A DNA stretch of 64,000 nt from Mixophyes australis (taxonomy: Eukaryota; Chordata; Amphibia; Anura; Limnodynastidae), in contig JAVHZZ010000001.1 of assembly GCA_036250195.1 (NCBI GenBank), forward strand, positions 382,324,907 through 382,388,906, read 5' to 3'. Position 1 is the first letter of the stretch. Each line of letters starts with the position of its first letter. The notes beneath the pieces are model-generated. The model was not told the origin of the DNA, searched no databases, and worked only from the letters and a program-made list of their open reading frames with translations. Of the stretch, positions 1 through 9,859 are shown one piece after another. The position numbers and the translations under genes are program-made.

Positions 1-2
1 AG

Positions 3-929
3 GATACCCTCTTTCCAGAAATCTATCGTGATAAATTGCTAGTTGCTCCCTACATACTGTGGGATCACTATAATTACGCTTAACACAATTAAATTGGGAA
101 AACAGAATATTCGTTTTCCATTTTTTCTGGTGGTAGCTCTTAAAATGTAGGTAACTATTAGCATCAACACTTTTAAAATAATTTTTTGTGATAACCCAGC
201 CATCTTGTTGAATTAAAATAAGATCTAAAAATTCCACTTGTAAAAAATCATACTTAGCCGTGAACTTTAAGTTATAATCGTTGATATCAAGAGAGCTTAT
301 GAACTCTTCTAGAGACTGTGGGTCACCTGCCCAAACCATAGCTATATCGTCAATATACCTGTGATAAAACTTGATATTATCCTTATATTTTGCCGAATGA
401 TAGATATAGCGTTCCTCCCATTGGACCATAAAGAGGTTAGCAAAGCTAGGGGCAAAGATCGTCCCCATAGCCGTGCCACATACCTGAATATAATATTGGT
501 CCATGAATTTAAAAAAATTATGAGTCAAAATAAAATTCATAAGGACGCAAATAAATTCTTTATGTGCTAGGGTAAGATTATCATCCAGATCCAGAATATG
601 TCTGGAAGCTTCAATGCCCTTCTTATGATCAATGGAAGTATAGAGAGCCTGGACATCGATCGTAACCCATATATAGTTCGTTCTCCATGGGAAGTCTCTA
701 AATAGTTTTAAGACAATGGTAGTGTCTTTCAAATATGCTGGTAACTGTACTACATACTTCTGTAAGAATAAATCCACATATTCTGAAGCCCTAGAGGTAA
801 CAGAATCGATACCGGCCACTATAGGACGGCCGGGTGGGTTTACAAGGCTTTTGTGTATTTTGGGCAAGAAGTAGAATATAAGCACCACCGCTGTATCACT
901 TAAAAGGCGTAAAGCTTCCACCACATAAT
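3..929 (-). CDS. Penelope-like element reverse transcriptase core (partial, runs off left edge)
   Basis: Reading minus from 929 to the window edge gives about 309 codons with no stop. The order of motifs fits a Penelope-like RT: YVVEALRLLSD, then FLPKIHKSL, GRPIVAGIDSVTSRASEYVD, the motif A region TIDVQALYTSID with its aspartate, CGTAMGTIFAPSFANLFM, and the catalytic motif C RYIDDIAMVW (YxDD). It ends at the edge in FLERGYP, typical of the RT thumb region, so the GIY-YIG domain would lie outside the window. Compared with the plus-strand copy beginning at 928, about 44 codons between LLSDTA and VVLIFY are missing in frame. The RT would copy the element RNA at a nicked chromosomal end. The uninterrupted frame suggests a fairly recent insertion or inversion. 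The family call is strong; activity is not implied. Confidence 0.9.
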
Positions 930-950
930 GAACAGAGATGATTATGTGGT
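912..950. repeat. Inverted-repeat junction between the two Penelope fragments
   Basis: The arms CCACCACATAAT and ATTATGTGGTGG flank an 11-base spacer. The same coding segment (YVVEALRLLSD) is then read outward on both strands. This is the breakpoint where the minus RT copy and the plus copy meet 5' end to 5' end. Confidence 0.85.
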
Positions 951-1775
951 GGAAGCCCTACGCCTTTTAAGCGATACAGCTTCCTATAGAGTGTTGAGTA
1001 AAGATCCCACAGAAGTATATGTTTCTGAGTTAAGAGATATACTTACTACTGCGTTACATGACAATATTATTGTAAAGGATGAATACCAGTATTTGATAAT
1101 GAACCATCCGGTGGTGCTTATATTCTACTAATTATAGTAATGATGAAATTTCAATTAGATCAGCATTTTCGAGACATTGGGGTATCCTTAAGAGAGATCC
1201 GGTTTTAACCAATATTTTATCAGATGGACCCAATATTATTTTTAGAAAGATAAAAAAAAGATATGTTGGCTCCGAGTCTACTTCAAACTAATAGGAGTCG
1301 TCCTTCTACTACTTTTTTGGAGTGTAAAGGAAGTATAAAATGTAACCACTATAATGTTTGTCGCTATATGAATACTAATAACAAACAATTTTTTAACTTT
1401 GATGGGAGTAAGAGCTACATAATTTCTAGCCTTATGAATTGTATCTCTTCATCCGTGGTGTACCTCTTAGAATGCTCCTGTTGTTTAAGGTACGTAGGCA
1501 AAACTAAACGATTGCTTAAGTTACGCATTCAGGGGCATTTAAGAAATATTCAGAACAAAGTATTAAGGCATTCTGTGCCTAAACACTTTTTTGATGTACA
1601 TCAGTCAGATCCAAAACATCTAAAATTCCTTGCTATAGAACATGTGACGCAGGGTCCTAGAGTTGGTGATTTAGGTAAGAAGTAAGAGCAGCGTGAGATG
1701 TATAGGATTTATACACTCAACACGCTGACACCATCCAGACTGAATGAAAGTTTTGAAGTGGCTCCTTTTTTATAA
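928..1775 (+). pseudogene. Penelope-like element, RT N-terminus fused to thumb and GIY-YIG endonuclease; RT core deleted
   Basis: Residues from 928 read MNRDDYVVEALRLLSDTA, then SYRVLSKDPTEVYVSELRD, up to VVLIFY and a stop at 1129. A thumb-like stretch (RHWGILKRDPVLTNILSDG) follows from about 1170. A frame change in the A-run near 1255 leads to the endonuclease frame 1263-1685, which has the GIY-YIG core VVYLLECSCCLRYVGKTKR and the downstream arginine and histidine in LRIQGHLRNI. A TAA at 1683 breaks the frame, but the same frame continues with EQREMYRIYTLNTLTPSRLN to a second stop at 1773. That is the usual Penelope C-terminus, so the first stop is a nonsense change. The whole RT palm (FLPKIHK to FLERGYP) is absent here but present on the minus strand at 3-929. 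Confidence 0.88.
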
Positions 1776-2461
1776 ATTAGATTTTTAGAATTAGATCTTT
1801 TTCTTTTAATAGCTATTTTAGTATACATGGTGACAACTCTATAAGATTGTTTAGTTAGGACTCTCGTCTTAGCGATCCAACTATGTACAATCAATATGTT
1901 TTATAATGTATGCACTTGTATTATATAGGTTGCCTTTTATGAGATTAGCATCTCTGTTAATGCATTCTTGCCATATTATTTCACCATTCAGCACCATTGC
2001 AGCTTTTGCACTCTTGTTTGTACTATCTGGGCATCCGTCCATACAGGAAGTGACAGAAGGAATTGTGCGGTTCACCTGCGTTGCACTGCAGACGGCACGA
2101 GCTGTACTCACAGCCGAATACTATCTGGAACTACTTGTACTCTTTTCTACACATCGCGCCTCAGATTGGGAAGCCAGCATTCCGCTGTCACCGTGGAGAG
2201 GAAATTTCGAGTGTATACAGGAAAAGAGCAGGGTAAGACCATATTGAAAACTACTGACTCGGTATTTTTACCATATTGTCAGAAAAGGGCTATAAACATC
2301 TTCACGTACATTTCAGTGCCATATTGTATGCTTCAGTTCTCCGTGCGCTGATCACTTTTTTAGTATTCTTGCCATATTCATTGATGTATCTGATTAGTTT
2401 GATTAGTGCTGTACTGCTTGTTATTATTATATTTGTTATGTGATTTAGTGCGTATAGACGT
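1776..2461. other. Downstream of the Penelope ORF; probable untranslated element sequence
   Basis: No protein similarity was recognised. Short open frames on both strands have no recognisable domain. A TTGCCATATT motif recurs near 1969 and 2371. The position between the endonuclease frame and the duplicated leader-like block suggests Penelope 3' sequence, but this is inference. Confidence 0.35.
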
Positions 2462-2985
2462 GTTCTAGATATGTGCAGTGTGATCGGCAAGGTGCCGATC
2501 GTGATATATGTATATAGACCTGTTTGTGGTTGTGTGTTTGACATTTTTGCGCTTGCGCAATTGGTGTTGCGGGTTGATAGGTTTTTGGAGCATGCCCAGG
2601 TGCCCCGCTTCCGGTCTGCAGTACGCATGCGCGAACTAGCGCAACGCACTCTTCGTAGAGCTACATTTGTGACAGTCTATTTCTGTCTGTTTCGTAGCCT
2701 GCTCATGATGTCTTTTATGAGCCTCTGGGCTGGCGTTTATCTGACTGGTAAGACGCTGCCTGTGATATATATGTCTATATGGATCTTGGGGCCTATTATT
2801 TGTATACAGCCTAATATGGCCGCTAGTGGATGGATCCTGGGCATGCGCGGATGCCCCTCTTCCAGTTTGCAGTGCGCACGCGCAAAATGGCGCGACGCAC
2901 TATTTATAGAGATGCCGTTTTTGAAAGTTTATATCTGTGTTTGCTCCTGATGAAGTCTGTTTACAGACTAAACGCGTTGAGAATT
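2462..2985 (+). repeat. Tandem duplication of a leader/pLTR-like unit, period about 254 bp
   Basis: Two diverged copies are visible. 'GCATGCCC...CTTCCGGTCTGCAGT...GCGCAACGCACT' near 2589-2650 matches 'GCATGCGCGGATGCCCCTCT...GCGCGACGCACT' near 2841-2900. The upstream parts match too (TGATATATGTATATAG near 2500 and TGATATATATGTCTATA near 2762). Both copies are followed by a GATGA-type motif. Direct duplication of the terminal region (pLTR) is a known habit of Penelope-like elements, and the adjacent GIY-YIG ORF supports that reading. Confidence 0.6.
2946..2985 (+). ncRNA. Degenerate hammerhead-ribozyme-like core in the Penelope leader
   Basis: The sequence has CTGATGA followed by a 6-bp hairpin (AGTCTG, loop TTTA, CAGACT), then AAACGCGTTGAG. 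Hammerhead ribozymes are known from Penelope-like elements, and the order CTGATGA, stem II, (G)AAA matches. Position G12 seems to be A here, so cleavage activity is doubtful. The equivalent part of the upstream duplicate (near 2702) is further decayed (CTCATGATG). Confidence 0.45.
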
Positions 2986-3060
2986 TGCTGTTTTATTACC
3001 ATCGCTGATCAGATAGGCTTGTCATCTGCTTCTGGATGTGTAAAGTTACTACTTTTTTAA

Positions 3061-4150
3061 TAAATGTGAACTTTTTTGGATACTACACCTGTGTCCCTCT
3101 GTCTATTGATTGAGGTAACCAATCGGTTAACCCTGGTGGCTGAAGATTGACTACATCCTTACAGCCTACAGGATATCCCTACAGATAAGCCATAAAGTTT
3201 TTGGCTTCTGGTACGCATATATCTACACCAGTGTGACTTGTTTGTCCCTATTTTTTGCACCTTGCTTAATGGGACTATCTTGAATGCCATGTGGCTCTGT
3301 GATTCCTCACCATATATGTTTTTTTATCCACCTCTGATATTGTGGTTATCCACTCTCCTCTGGTGATTTGGTTCCTTTCTTGGATTCTTGTTTGGCTCCA
3401 ACAATATACTGTACTACACTATTGTGCGCCTCCTCTTTCATCTTTTCTAGATATATATATATATATATAATGCAATCCAGGAGGCGGGTGCGGAGATTGG
3501 CGCTTTAAAACCTGAATTTCTACTGTGCCTACTACAAGTGTCATTTGTTCCTGCCGATAATTCTTAAAGTCGCATTTTACTTCAGCTGCTCATTGAACTT
3601 GGAGGACATAGTGCCTGTCTCTGAAATGGTAAGTGGACATTTTATACTTGTCGCGGTTATAATGTTCGCTGTGTTTTATGTCCTTAGAATGAGTTTCAGG
3701 ATATTTAGAACCGGGGAAAAAACTACCACTGAGCACATTTGACAGAAACAAACTCTTCCTTTAGACAGTGTTATAACACCTCTCAATAGCAATATTACAG
3801 TTGCAGTCAGAGGTTTTAACAACACAGTTTGATGTCTCACTTAAATAACTTGAAAATAGCAAACTGAAAAAAATGTATCTGTCTTCATATGAATTCTGCT
3901 GACATCTCATGGGCAGTGCAAGTTAGGTTGTTTCCTATACTGCAAAGGTGGCTCTTTTTGGGATGATCCAATGTTAGCTCAGCTTGCAGTCACACACATC
4001 ACTTCTCACACTAGCCAGTCCATTTTGGCTCCTCCCCCTTTCCTCAAGAATCTCATGTAACCTTCTAATTCATTCATTGCAGTTTGCCCATCTTAAAATG
4101 GCAAACACAATTTGCATTTAACTTCCCAGATCCTCTCTGTGGAAACTGTA
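3061..4150. other. AT-rich sequence with a short TA tract; no gene recognised
   Basis: Contains (TA)n at 3452-3470 and a GCGCC-containing block near 3429-3500 that may be the terminal part of the Penelope element. The remainder, including a short open frame at 3545-3742, shows nothing I can assign. Confidence 0.4.
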
Positions 4151-4179
4151 GTTTTCTGAATAGGTGCATTCAGTAATAT

Positions 4180-4865
4180 ACCTGTGACTTGCAGTGTATT
4201 ACACCTCCAACCTTTGGCAAGCCTAATACTGGCTCCCCATCCCCTAGAAAATCCTCTTCAAACTCATCACCCACATGTACAAGAACCCTCTACAGCTCCA
4301 CTGCTCCCTACATCATCAACTTCATGTCCATACATATTCTCTACTGGCAACTCCAGTCAGCCATTGACTGTTGCCTTTCCATCCCTCTGGTAACCACATC
4401 TCACTCCATTATCCTAGATTTCCGCTGTTCTGCACCCCACTGCTGGAATGATATCCCTTTTTTTATCAGACAATTCCCTAGCCTGTATAACTTCAAACAG
4501 TAATTGAAAACCTACTTGTTTAGAAAAGCCTACAAGTCCTCCACTTAAGCATTTCACTATATAGTATACTTCACTCTCTTTCATCCTACGTTTCTCTCTC
4601 TCTTGCTGCTTGTCCTCAGATCACACTACATTAGCTCACCCCATGTGTCAATCGTTTGTCTGCCCTTTTCCCTTTAGATTGTAAGCTCTAGTGAGCAGGA
4701 CCCTTTCTCTACTTTTCTCAGTATTTATAACTTTTTTTCCCCAGGCTATCTGTAGCTGAGAGTTGTAATGTTATTTGTTCACTGTATTGTACTGTTATAC
4801 CATGTACTGTCTTGATGTTTGCCTTATGTACTACACTGCAGACCTCATTTGGCGTCCTAGAAATA

Positions 4866-4868
<3 letters not shown>
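4180..4868 (+). mobile_element. LINE 3' end (CR1/L2-group-like), truncated
   Basis: Frame-shifted coding remnants resemble the C-terminus of CR1/L2-group LINE ORF2: a HWLPIP-like segment near 4228, then SAPHCWNDIPFFIRQF near 4430 and LKTYLFRKAYKSS near 4508. A 3' UTR follows with ATTGTAAGCTCTAGTGAGCA near 4679 and a genome tail that runs into (AAT)n. Only the last 0.7 kb is present, as expected of 5'-truncated LINE insertions. The exact clade is uncertain. Confidence 0.65.
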
Positions 4869-4904
<36 letters not shown>

Positions 4905-4917
4905 TAATAATAATAAT
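4864..4917. repeat. (AAT)n microsatellite at the LINE tail
   Basis: A run of AAT/TAA trinucleotides directly after the LINE 3' end, consistent with a LINE tail that seeded a microsatellite. Confidence 0.9.
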
Positions 4918-5024
4918 GTGGGTTCTAACTAAATATTTGCACAAAAAGACCCTTTTCAGCCTTTATTATCATTATTGAAATGTTCATATGTATATTCTAC
5001 ACTATATTTGTCAATCACTACAAA

Positions 5025-5549
5025 TTAGAGATGCTCAGGCTCGGTTTTCTGAAAACCGAGGACATCCGAACGTAGGAGATCCGAGTAGGCTCGCTTGCGC
5101 GTCCTCGGATCTGAATCAATTTGAAACGTCATTGTTGCGTTTTCAGATCTTGCGGGTTTTGGATTCCATAAGTACCTCCCTCCCCAGGAGATCCAGCGCC
5201 CTTGCTCACACAGAAACAGGGGTAGCAGTGTTCTTGTCACTCTCCAATCTCCAGTGTCATTGCTCAGTGATATTGCTCATACAGAAACAGGAGGGGTAGC
5301 AGTGTTCCTTTCACTTGACAAAAATTGACAGGAAATTATTGGAAATTAATGTTATTGACGTTAATAATAATGTATGGATAAAAAAGAGCCAAATTATGCG
5401 ATTTTAGCAAAAAAAAATAAAAATAGGGATTTTAGCAAAAATCGGGATCCAAAACCAAAACACGCGATGGCGGTTTTGCCAAAAACAGAACAGGAAGTTA
5501 ATCCGGATCCAAAACCAAAACAAAAAGGCGGGGGTCAGTAAACATCTTT
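5025..5549 (-). mobile_element. Short non-autonomous hAT element, 8-bp target duplication
   Basis: The element is bounded by exact 8-bp direct repeats ACTACAAA (5017-5024 and 5550-5557), the hAT signature. It begins TTAGAGATGCTCAGGCTCGG and ends GGGGTCAGTAAACATCTTT. Both ends match the ends of the larger element at 8911-11898 in reverse order, so this is an internally deleted, minus-oriented relative. No transposase remains. A roughly 75-bp motif containing CTCACACAGAAACAGG is partly repeated inside. Confidence 0.85.
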
Positions 5550-5600
5550 ACTACAAACACACTTACTCTCACTATTATCATGTTTATATTATGCCAACAA

Positions 5601-6248
5601 TCTAATATATATAAGCCTAGCGGCGTGTGTTAGTGTGTGTGTGTGTGTGTGGAAAAAAATATTTTCTCAGAAAGGGCTCATCCAATTGACCTGAAATTTG
5701 GTATACTGACATTATTTGACAAAAAAATTATAATAGTGAAGTCAGTTAACTTCCATCCTCCCCCCTGCCCCCCGTGGGAGGAGTAGTAAAGGCTAAATTT
5801 ACGAGTTGAGGGCTCAAACACTTGACCGTGTGGGGATTTATTTACCAGAGCCTGTCTTTGGTCATGGACTATTGTATGTCGCATTTTCACGAGTACGGAG
5901 AAGCAGGGATGTGAAAGTGCAGGTTATGAATACTGCCCTTCAAGGAAGACTGATTAAGCACAGCGATAAGGTGTTTAGCAGAAGCGTTGTGTATCGAGAG
6001 GTTTTAGAACAGTAAGACGATGGAGATGAAGGATGTGGCGATGAAGATGAAGGATGAGGTGATGGAGAAGAATGATGAGGTGGTGACATGTGGACAAAAC
6101 CACGTTAAAAAAGGGTGCTTACGTCGGGAAGTAACGCTCTTCCCCTGAGGAGGCCTGGCCTAGCCCCAAATGCATGACAAGAACCTTTTTAACACCTTAA
6201 GTAGCTTGATTTGACTAGAATGCATGAGTATCATGCATGGGTTAACTT
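5601..6248 (+). mobile_element. Helitron-like element, internally deleted, retaining a helicase C-terminus
   Basis: The 5' end TCTAATATATATAAGCC is followed by GGCGTGTGTTAG and a (GT)n run. The 3' end has an 8-bp hairpin (ATGCATGA, loop GTA, TCATGCAT, 6220-6238) and then GGGTTAACTT. The same two ends occur together in the minus-strand copies at 29.46 and 30.04 kb, which defines the family independently. Between the ends lie a fragment of helicase coding sequence and a GATGAAGGATGAG-like short repeat (6018-6090). The Rep domain and most of the helicase are gone. Confidence 0.75.
5806..6015 (+). pseudogene. Helitron helicase C-terminal fragment (Pif1-like, domain end)
   Basis: The frame reads VGIYLPEPVFGHGLLYVAFS, then RVRRSRDVKVQV, and ends in SVVYREVLEQ. 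VGIYLPEPVFxHGxLYVAFSR is the characteristic last helicase motif (motif VI) of Helitron Rep/helicase proteins, followed by the usual short tail. There is no ATG and the upstream ATPase motifs are missing, so it is a remnant inside a non-autonomous copy. A free-standing host Pif1 exon is unlikely because both flanks are Helitron-type ends. Confidence 0.82.
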
Positions 6249-6704
6249 GTCTTATATAAATACAATTCTCTTGTCCAGAATATAGAATGGAAAAAAGTTA
6301 ATTAATGCTGCATTTTGGTGTTTTTTTCATACTCACAGACATAATCACAAGTGTTTTTCTTTATAGTTAAGTATGAGGAGCTTTACTAGACAATTTAATG
6401 ATGTTAGGAATGCCAGGGGCATTGTGGGAAAATAAATGCAGAAGTATTAGCCATTACATTACACATTATGAAAAAATAACTTGAGTCCCAAACATTCAAG
6501 ATGCCATACTTGTATATTTAATTTTTTCCATCCTGTCTTATTTGTAATGCAAAATATATTATAAATGAATACAAATATGTCATATATTTTTAATATCATA
6601 CTTACTAACTACCATACTTACTATACTTGTCATCATGGCGCCCATCCACTTCACTAAGGAAGTGAGCGGGATACAAGAGGGTGGCCTTCCCTCCTTGGCG
6701 TCTA
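6249..6704. other. AT-rich spacer, nothing recognised
   Basis: No coding similarity, terminal repeats or RNA motifs were seen between the Helitron end and the MITE nest. Confidence 0.5.
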
Positions 6705-6785
6705 GGGGGTATATTTACTAAACTGCGGGTTTGAAAAAGTGGTGATGTTGCCTATAGCAACCAATCAAATTCTAGGGGGTAAATG

Positions 6786-8030
6786 TGTTATGCACGTTTT
6801 GTCGCTATCCCATAAGGATTGTCGAATCTCGGTTTGTGTTTCCAACGCACAAATATTTATTCTCAAAAAGTAGCAGAATAATTCAAGCGAAATAATAATA
6901 AGTACAGCCATTACTTATCGCAGGTGCTCTGGATCCAGTAGTGATAAATAATGATCCCTGGGCGCATAAGCAAAAGTGGCATAAATGTATACATTTATTG
7001 GTATGACCAAGGTATAGGATATAGAGTACCAACTCTATATATATTGCTGAAAATAATCACAATCACAGTGGTGTATGCCACTTTATTATTATTTTCAGCA
7101 ATATATATAGAGTTGGTACTCTATATCCTATACCTTGGTGATACCAATAAATATATACATTTATGCCACTTTTGTTTATGCACCCAGGGATCATTATTTA
7201 TCACTATTGTTACTGAGGGTTGAGCTACCCTATCCCTCTCCCCTCCCCCTTCCCCTGTTCCCCGGTTCCAGAGGCTGCAGTACATCCCGACTACATCATA
7301 GGGAGCACTGAACTAAACATCCAGCTCTGGATCCAGTGAACAGTCATTCATGTCTGAAGTCTGTGGTCAATGTGACTGAACACTAGATGAGAGCTACTGC
7401 TTATATGCAAACAGAAATACAGTGAAACAATGCTGATGGTATGGCTTGCTTCTATTGGTCAAGGCTTCAGGAAGGTCCAGGGGGTTGCAGATCATAGGCT
7501 AGTTCAAACTAAAGAATCCAAAGGTGGAGGTCATCTCTCCAGGGGATGTGCTCCTTTCTTCCCGCCCAGACTCCAATTGCAACTAGTCTATTAGCATTTT
7601 ATAGTCAGCATCATATTAAAGGTTTATTCCCTAACATCAATAACTAGAGTATGTAATGTGTGATCTCTTCGCTGATTGCACCGGACAGCTGCTGATGTAA
7701 AGGGGATTAATATGATATCAGACATGACACATTTCTTTAACCTGAACCATATGTATCACTAATATGCATATAACCTATAATATTACACATAAACACTACT
7801 ATATTTCGACATAAATAACTATGTGTTGCAACTACGATTAATGTGTACTATTTACAAATGTGTGTGTTTGTGCGAATGTATACAAAAGTGTAAAAACTGT
7901 TATTGCCACGTATTGCGGCTGAATACGCCCTTCCACGCCGTAGCGTTCTCTACGCATAATTTCAAACAAAGACAATCAAGTTTGCTCGATATTAATCAAA
8001 ATGACTTTATTCAATTTGCTGACTTCGACA
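6786..8030 (-). mobile_element. Probable solo LTR (1.2 kb) nested in the second MITE
   Basis: Joining the MITE flanks restores its palindrome if 3-5 bp (ATG to AATGT) are counted as a target duplication. On the minus strand the insert starts TGTCGAAGTC and ends GCATAACA, has a TATA-like box GCATATAAGCAG near 7396-7410 (minus) and an AATAAATATTTGTG polyadenylation-like stretch near 6842-6856. TG...CA ends, a TATA box and AATAAA in the right order suggest a solo LTR. No retroviral coding sequence is present. The short duplication and the internal palindrome keep this provisional. Confidence 0.5.
6939..7209. repeat. Long near-perfect palindrome inside the LTR-like insertion
   Basis: The left arm, from TAGTGATAAATAATGATCCC to about 7056, is repeated inverted from about 7084 to 7207, with a loop of about 27 bp. 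The arms are about 118-124 bp and differ at only a few bases. Includes AGAGTTGGTACTCTATATCC on the right arm with its complement on the left. Confidence 0.9.
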
Positions 8031-8308
8031 ATGTATCAAGCTGAGAGTTTTCCCATGGGATTGAAAAACCAATCAGATTCCAGCTATCATTTATTTAGTA
8101 CACTCTACAAAATGATAGCTAGAATCTGATTGGTTGCTATAGGCAACATCTCCACTTTTCAAACCTGCCGGAAAACTCTCAGCTTGATACATTTACCCCT
8201 AGCTGTCATTTTGTAGAATGTACTAAATAAATGATAAATAGAATCTGATTGGTTGCTATAGGCAGCATTTCCACTTTTTCAAACCCCAGTTTAGTAAATC
8301 TAGCCCCA

Positions 8309-8910
8309 GAGGTTTAGATGTTCCAAAACAGTAGGCAAGTATGTTTAATATTTATATTAAAATTGACATCTAGAATATGCAGTCACACCAATAATAAACA
8401 CATTACTGTTAAAAAGGTAATCCTATTGTTTTGCTATCCTCAACTTGTAAGTTGAGAGAAAAATCTTGGATGGACTTAAATAAGACATTAATAAAATGTT
8501 TTATTATAAAACCTATTTGAAAATTATTCAAGTAATTTTGACAAACTATATTTCATGTTCTATGCACATTGACATTCAAATTCAGTTAGGAGAATATACA
8601 GTTTAATATATAAATGCTGTATGGATTTATAGCTGAGGAAAATGACAAATTACTACAGTGTATTAGTAAAATGACCACCACTGTTATTCTTGCAATATTT
8701 GGCTAATGGACTGCAGTTTCTAAGACTATCCTATCATCTCTTTAAAGACTTATCTTTAAATGCCACTGCAAACAAAAGCCTTTAATCTTCTTTTTTTTTC
8801 ATTAGATTTATGGCCACTATAAAAAATTACAAACAGAGTGATCATAGATATTTGTTTTTATAAACATTTTCCTCTATGAATATTGCAACCAAGAAAACTA
8901 TTACTATTAA
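8309..8910. other. AT-rich spacer, nothing recognised
   Basis: No open frame of interest and no repeat boundary were found before the hAT element begins at 8911. Confidence 0.5.
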
Positions 8911-9270
8911 TTAGAAATGTTCACTGACCCCCGTGAAGTGGTTTTGGTTTTGGATCTGGATTAGCTTTGTGTTTTGGTTCTGGTTTTGGTTTTGACAAAA
9001 CCACCCTTGTGTGTTTTGGTCTTGGTTTTGGATCTGTATTTTTTTAGACAAATTGCTAAAATATGCTAAAATCACATATTTTGGCTCTTTTTGATCCTAC
9101 ATTGCTTTTAACCTCACTAACACTAATTTAAAGTCAATTGCAGTCAATTGTGACTACCTCACAGGTCACAATATTATTTTCTTATATTTTCAAACAAAGA
9201 TTGCAGCAGTTCTTGCCAGTGATAAGAAAAAGGCCATTGTCATGCCTGGGCCTAAAAATCCACCTCTTAT

Positions 9271-9543
9271 GTGTGCAATTCTTTTTACTCAAATCCTGAC
9301 AACAGTTGTCTAGCAATTTGTAGCGTTTGTAAAGCCACACTCAGTAGAGGTAGGGACCTTAACCATCTAGAATTCTCATACATGTTACGGCATTTGAATC
9401 ATGGAAAGCTCTTTGGAAAATCAGAAACTTATGTTAAAAATATAACAGCAAGCAGTCCAGCATCATCTACCTCTCTTCTCTCACCTGCAATCTACATCCC
9501 CAACACCTTCATCATCAATATCCTCACAAGTAATGGGAGTTAG
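9271..9543 (+). pseudogene. hAT transposase BED-type zinc finger
   Basis: The frame contains AICSVCKATLSRGRDLNHLE followed by YMLRHLNHGKLF. CxxC followed by ...LRHL..H is the BED finger that binds transposon ends in hAT transposases. The second frame (9533-9730) continues with a low-complexity linker ending LQQLTVKQSFARERN, where KQ.F is typical of the region just after the BED domain. The shift between frames near 9540 shows decay. It belongs to the element 8911-11898. Confidence 0.75.
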
Positions 9544-9859
9544 TCCTGCATCCAAGTTGCTAAGCCTAGATGACTCCTCCACTAGCCATGATTCCTCTGA
9601 AGAATTATTGAGCGTTAGTCCCGCTGCTGCTGCTGCTGCTGCTGGGGGTCGATCTTCAACCCAGAAGAATACTACTAGTAGTTTACAACAATTGACTGTT
9701 AAACAATCCTTTGCTAGAGAAAGAAATTAAGAAAGCTGTCACCCAGTCGCAAAGCGGATCACAGACACCATGGGAACTATGCTAGTATTAGACAGTTACT
9801 TGAGGTATTCTGTCCCTATTACCAAATTCCATCACAACACCATTTTACTAGAAAAGCTA

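Larger units (their letters stand above)
6775..8199. mobile_element. Second MITE inserted at TA in the first, itself interrupted
   Basis: The ends are GGGGGTAAATG and CATTTACCCC with a TA duplication, as for Tc1/mariner-type MITEs. Its own body is the palindromic block 8031-8199 (ATGTATCAAGCTGAGAGTTT, then its complement AACTCTCAGCTTGATACAT). The left end reads GGGGGTAAATG and then switches to unrelated DNA at 6786, which shows a third insertion layer. Confidence 0.75.
6705..8308. mobile_element. Palindromic MITE split by a second insertion
   Basis: The left part (6705-6772) reads GGGGGTATATTTACTAAACT and then GCAACCAATCAAATTCTAG. The right part (8202-8308) gives the complementary arm (TCTGATTGGTTGCTATAGGC) and ends TTAGTAAATCTAGCCCC. 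Together they make a roughly 180-bp palindromic MITE of the type seen again at 38,998-39,155. The break carries TA duplicated at 6773-6774 and 8200-8201. Confidence 0.8.

Noticed and set aside
2471..2950. 159-residue plus frame
   Set aside because: Runs across the duplicated Penelope leader; the two copies are not read in a similar way and no domain is seen.
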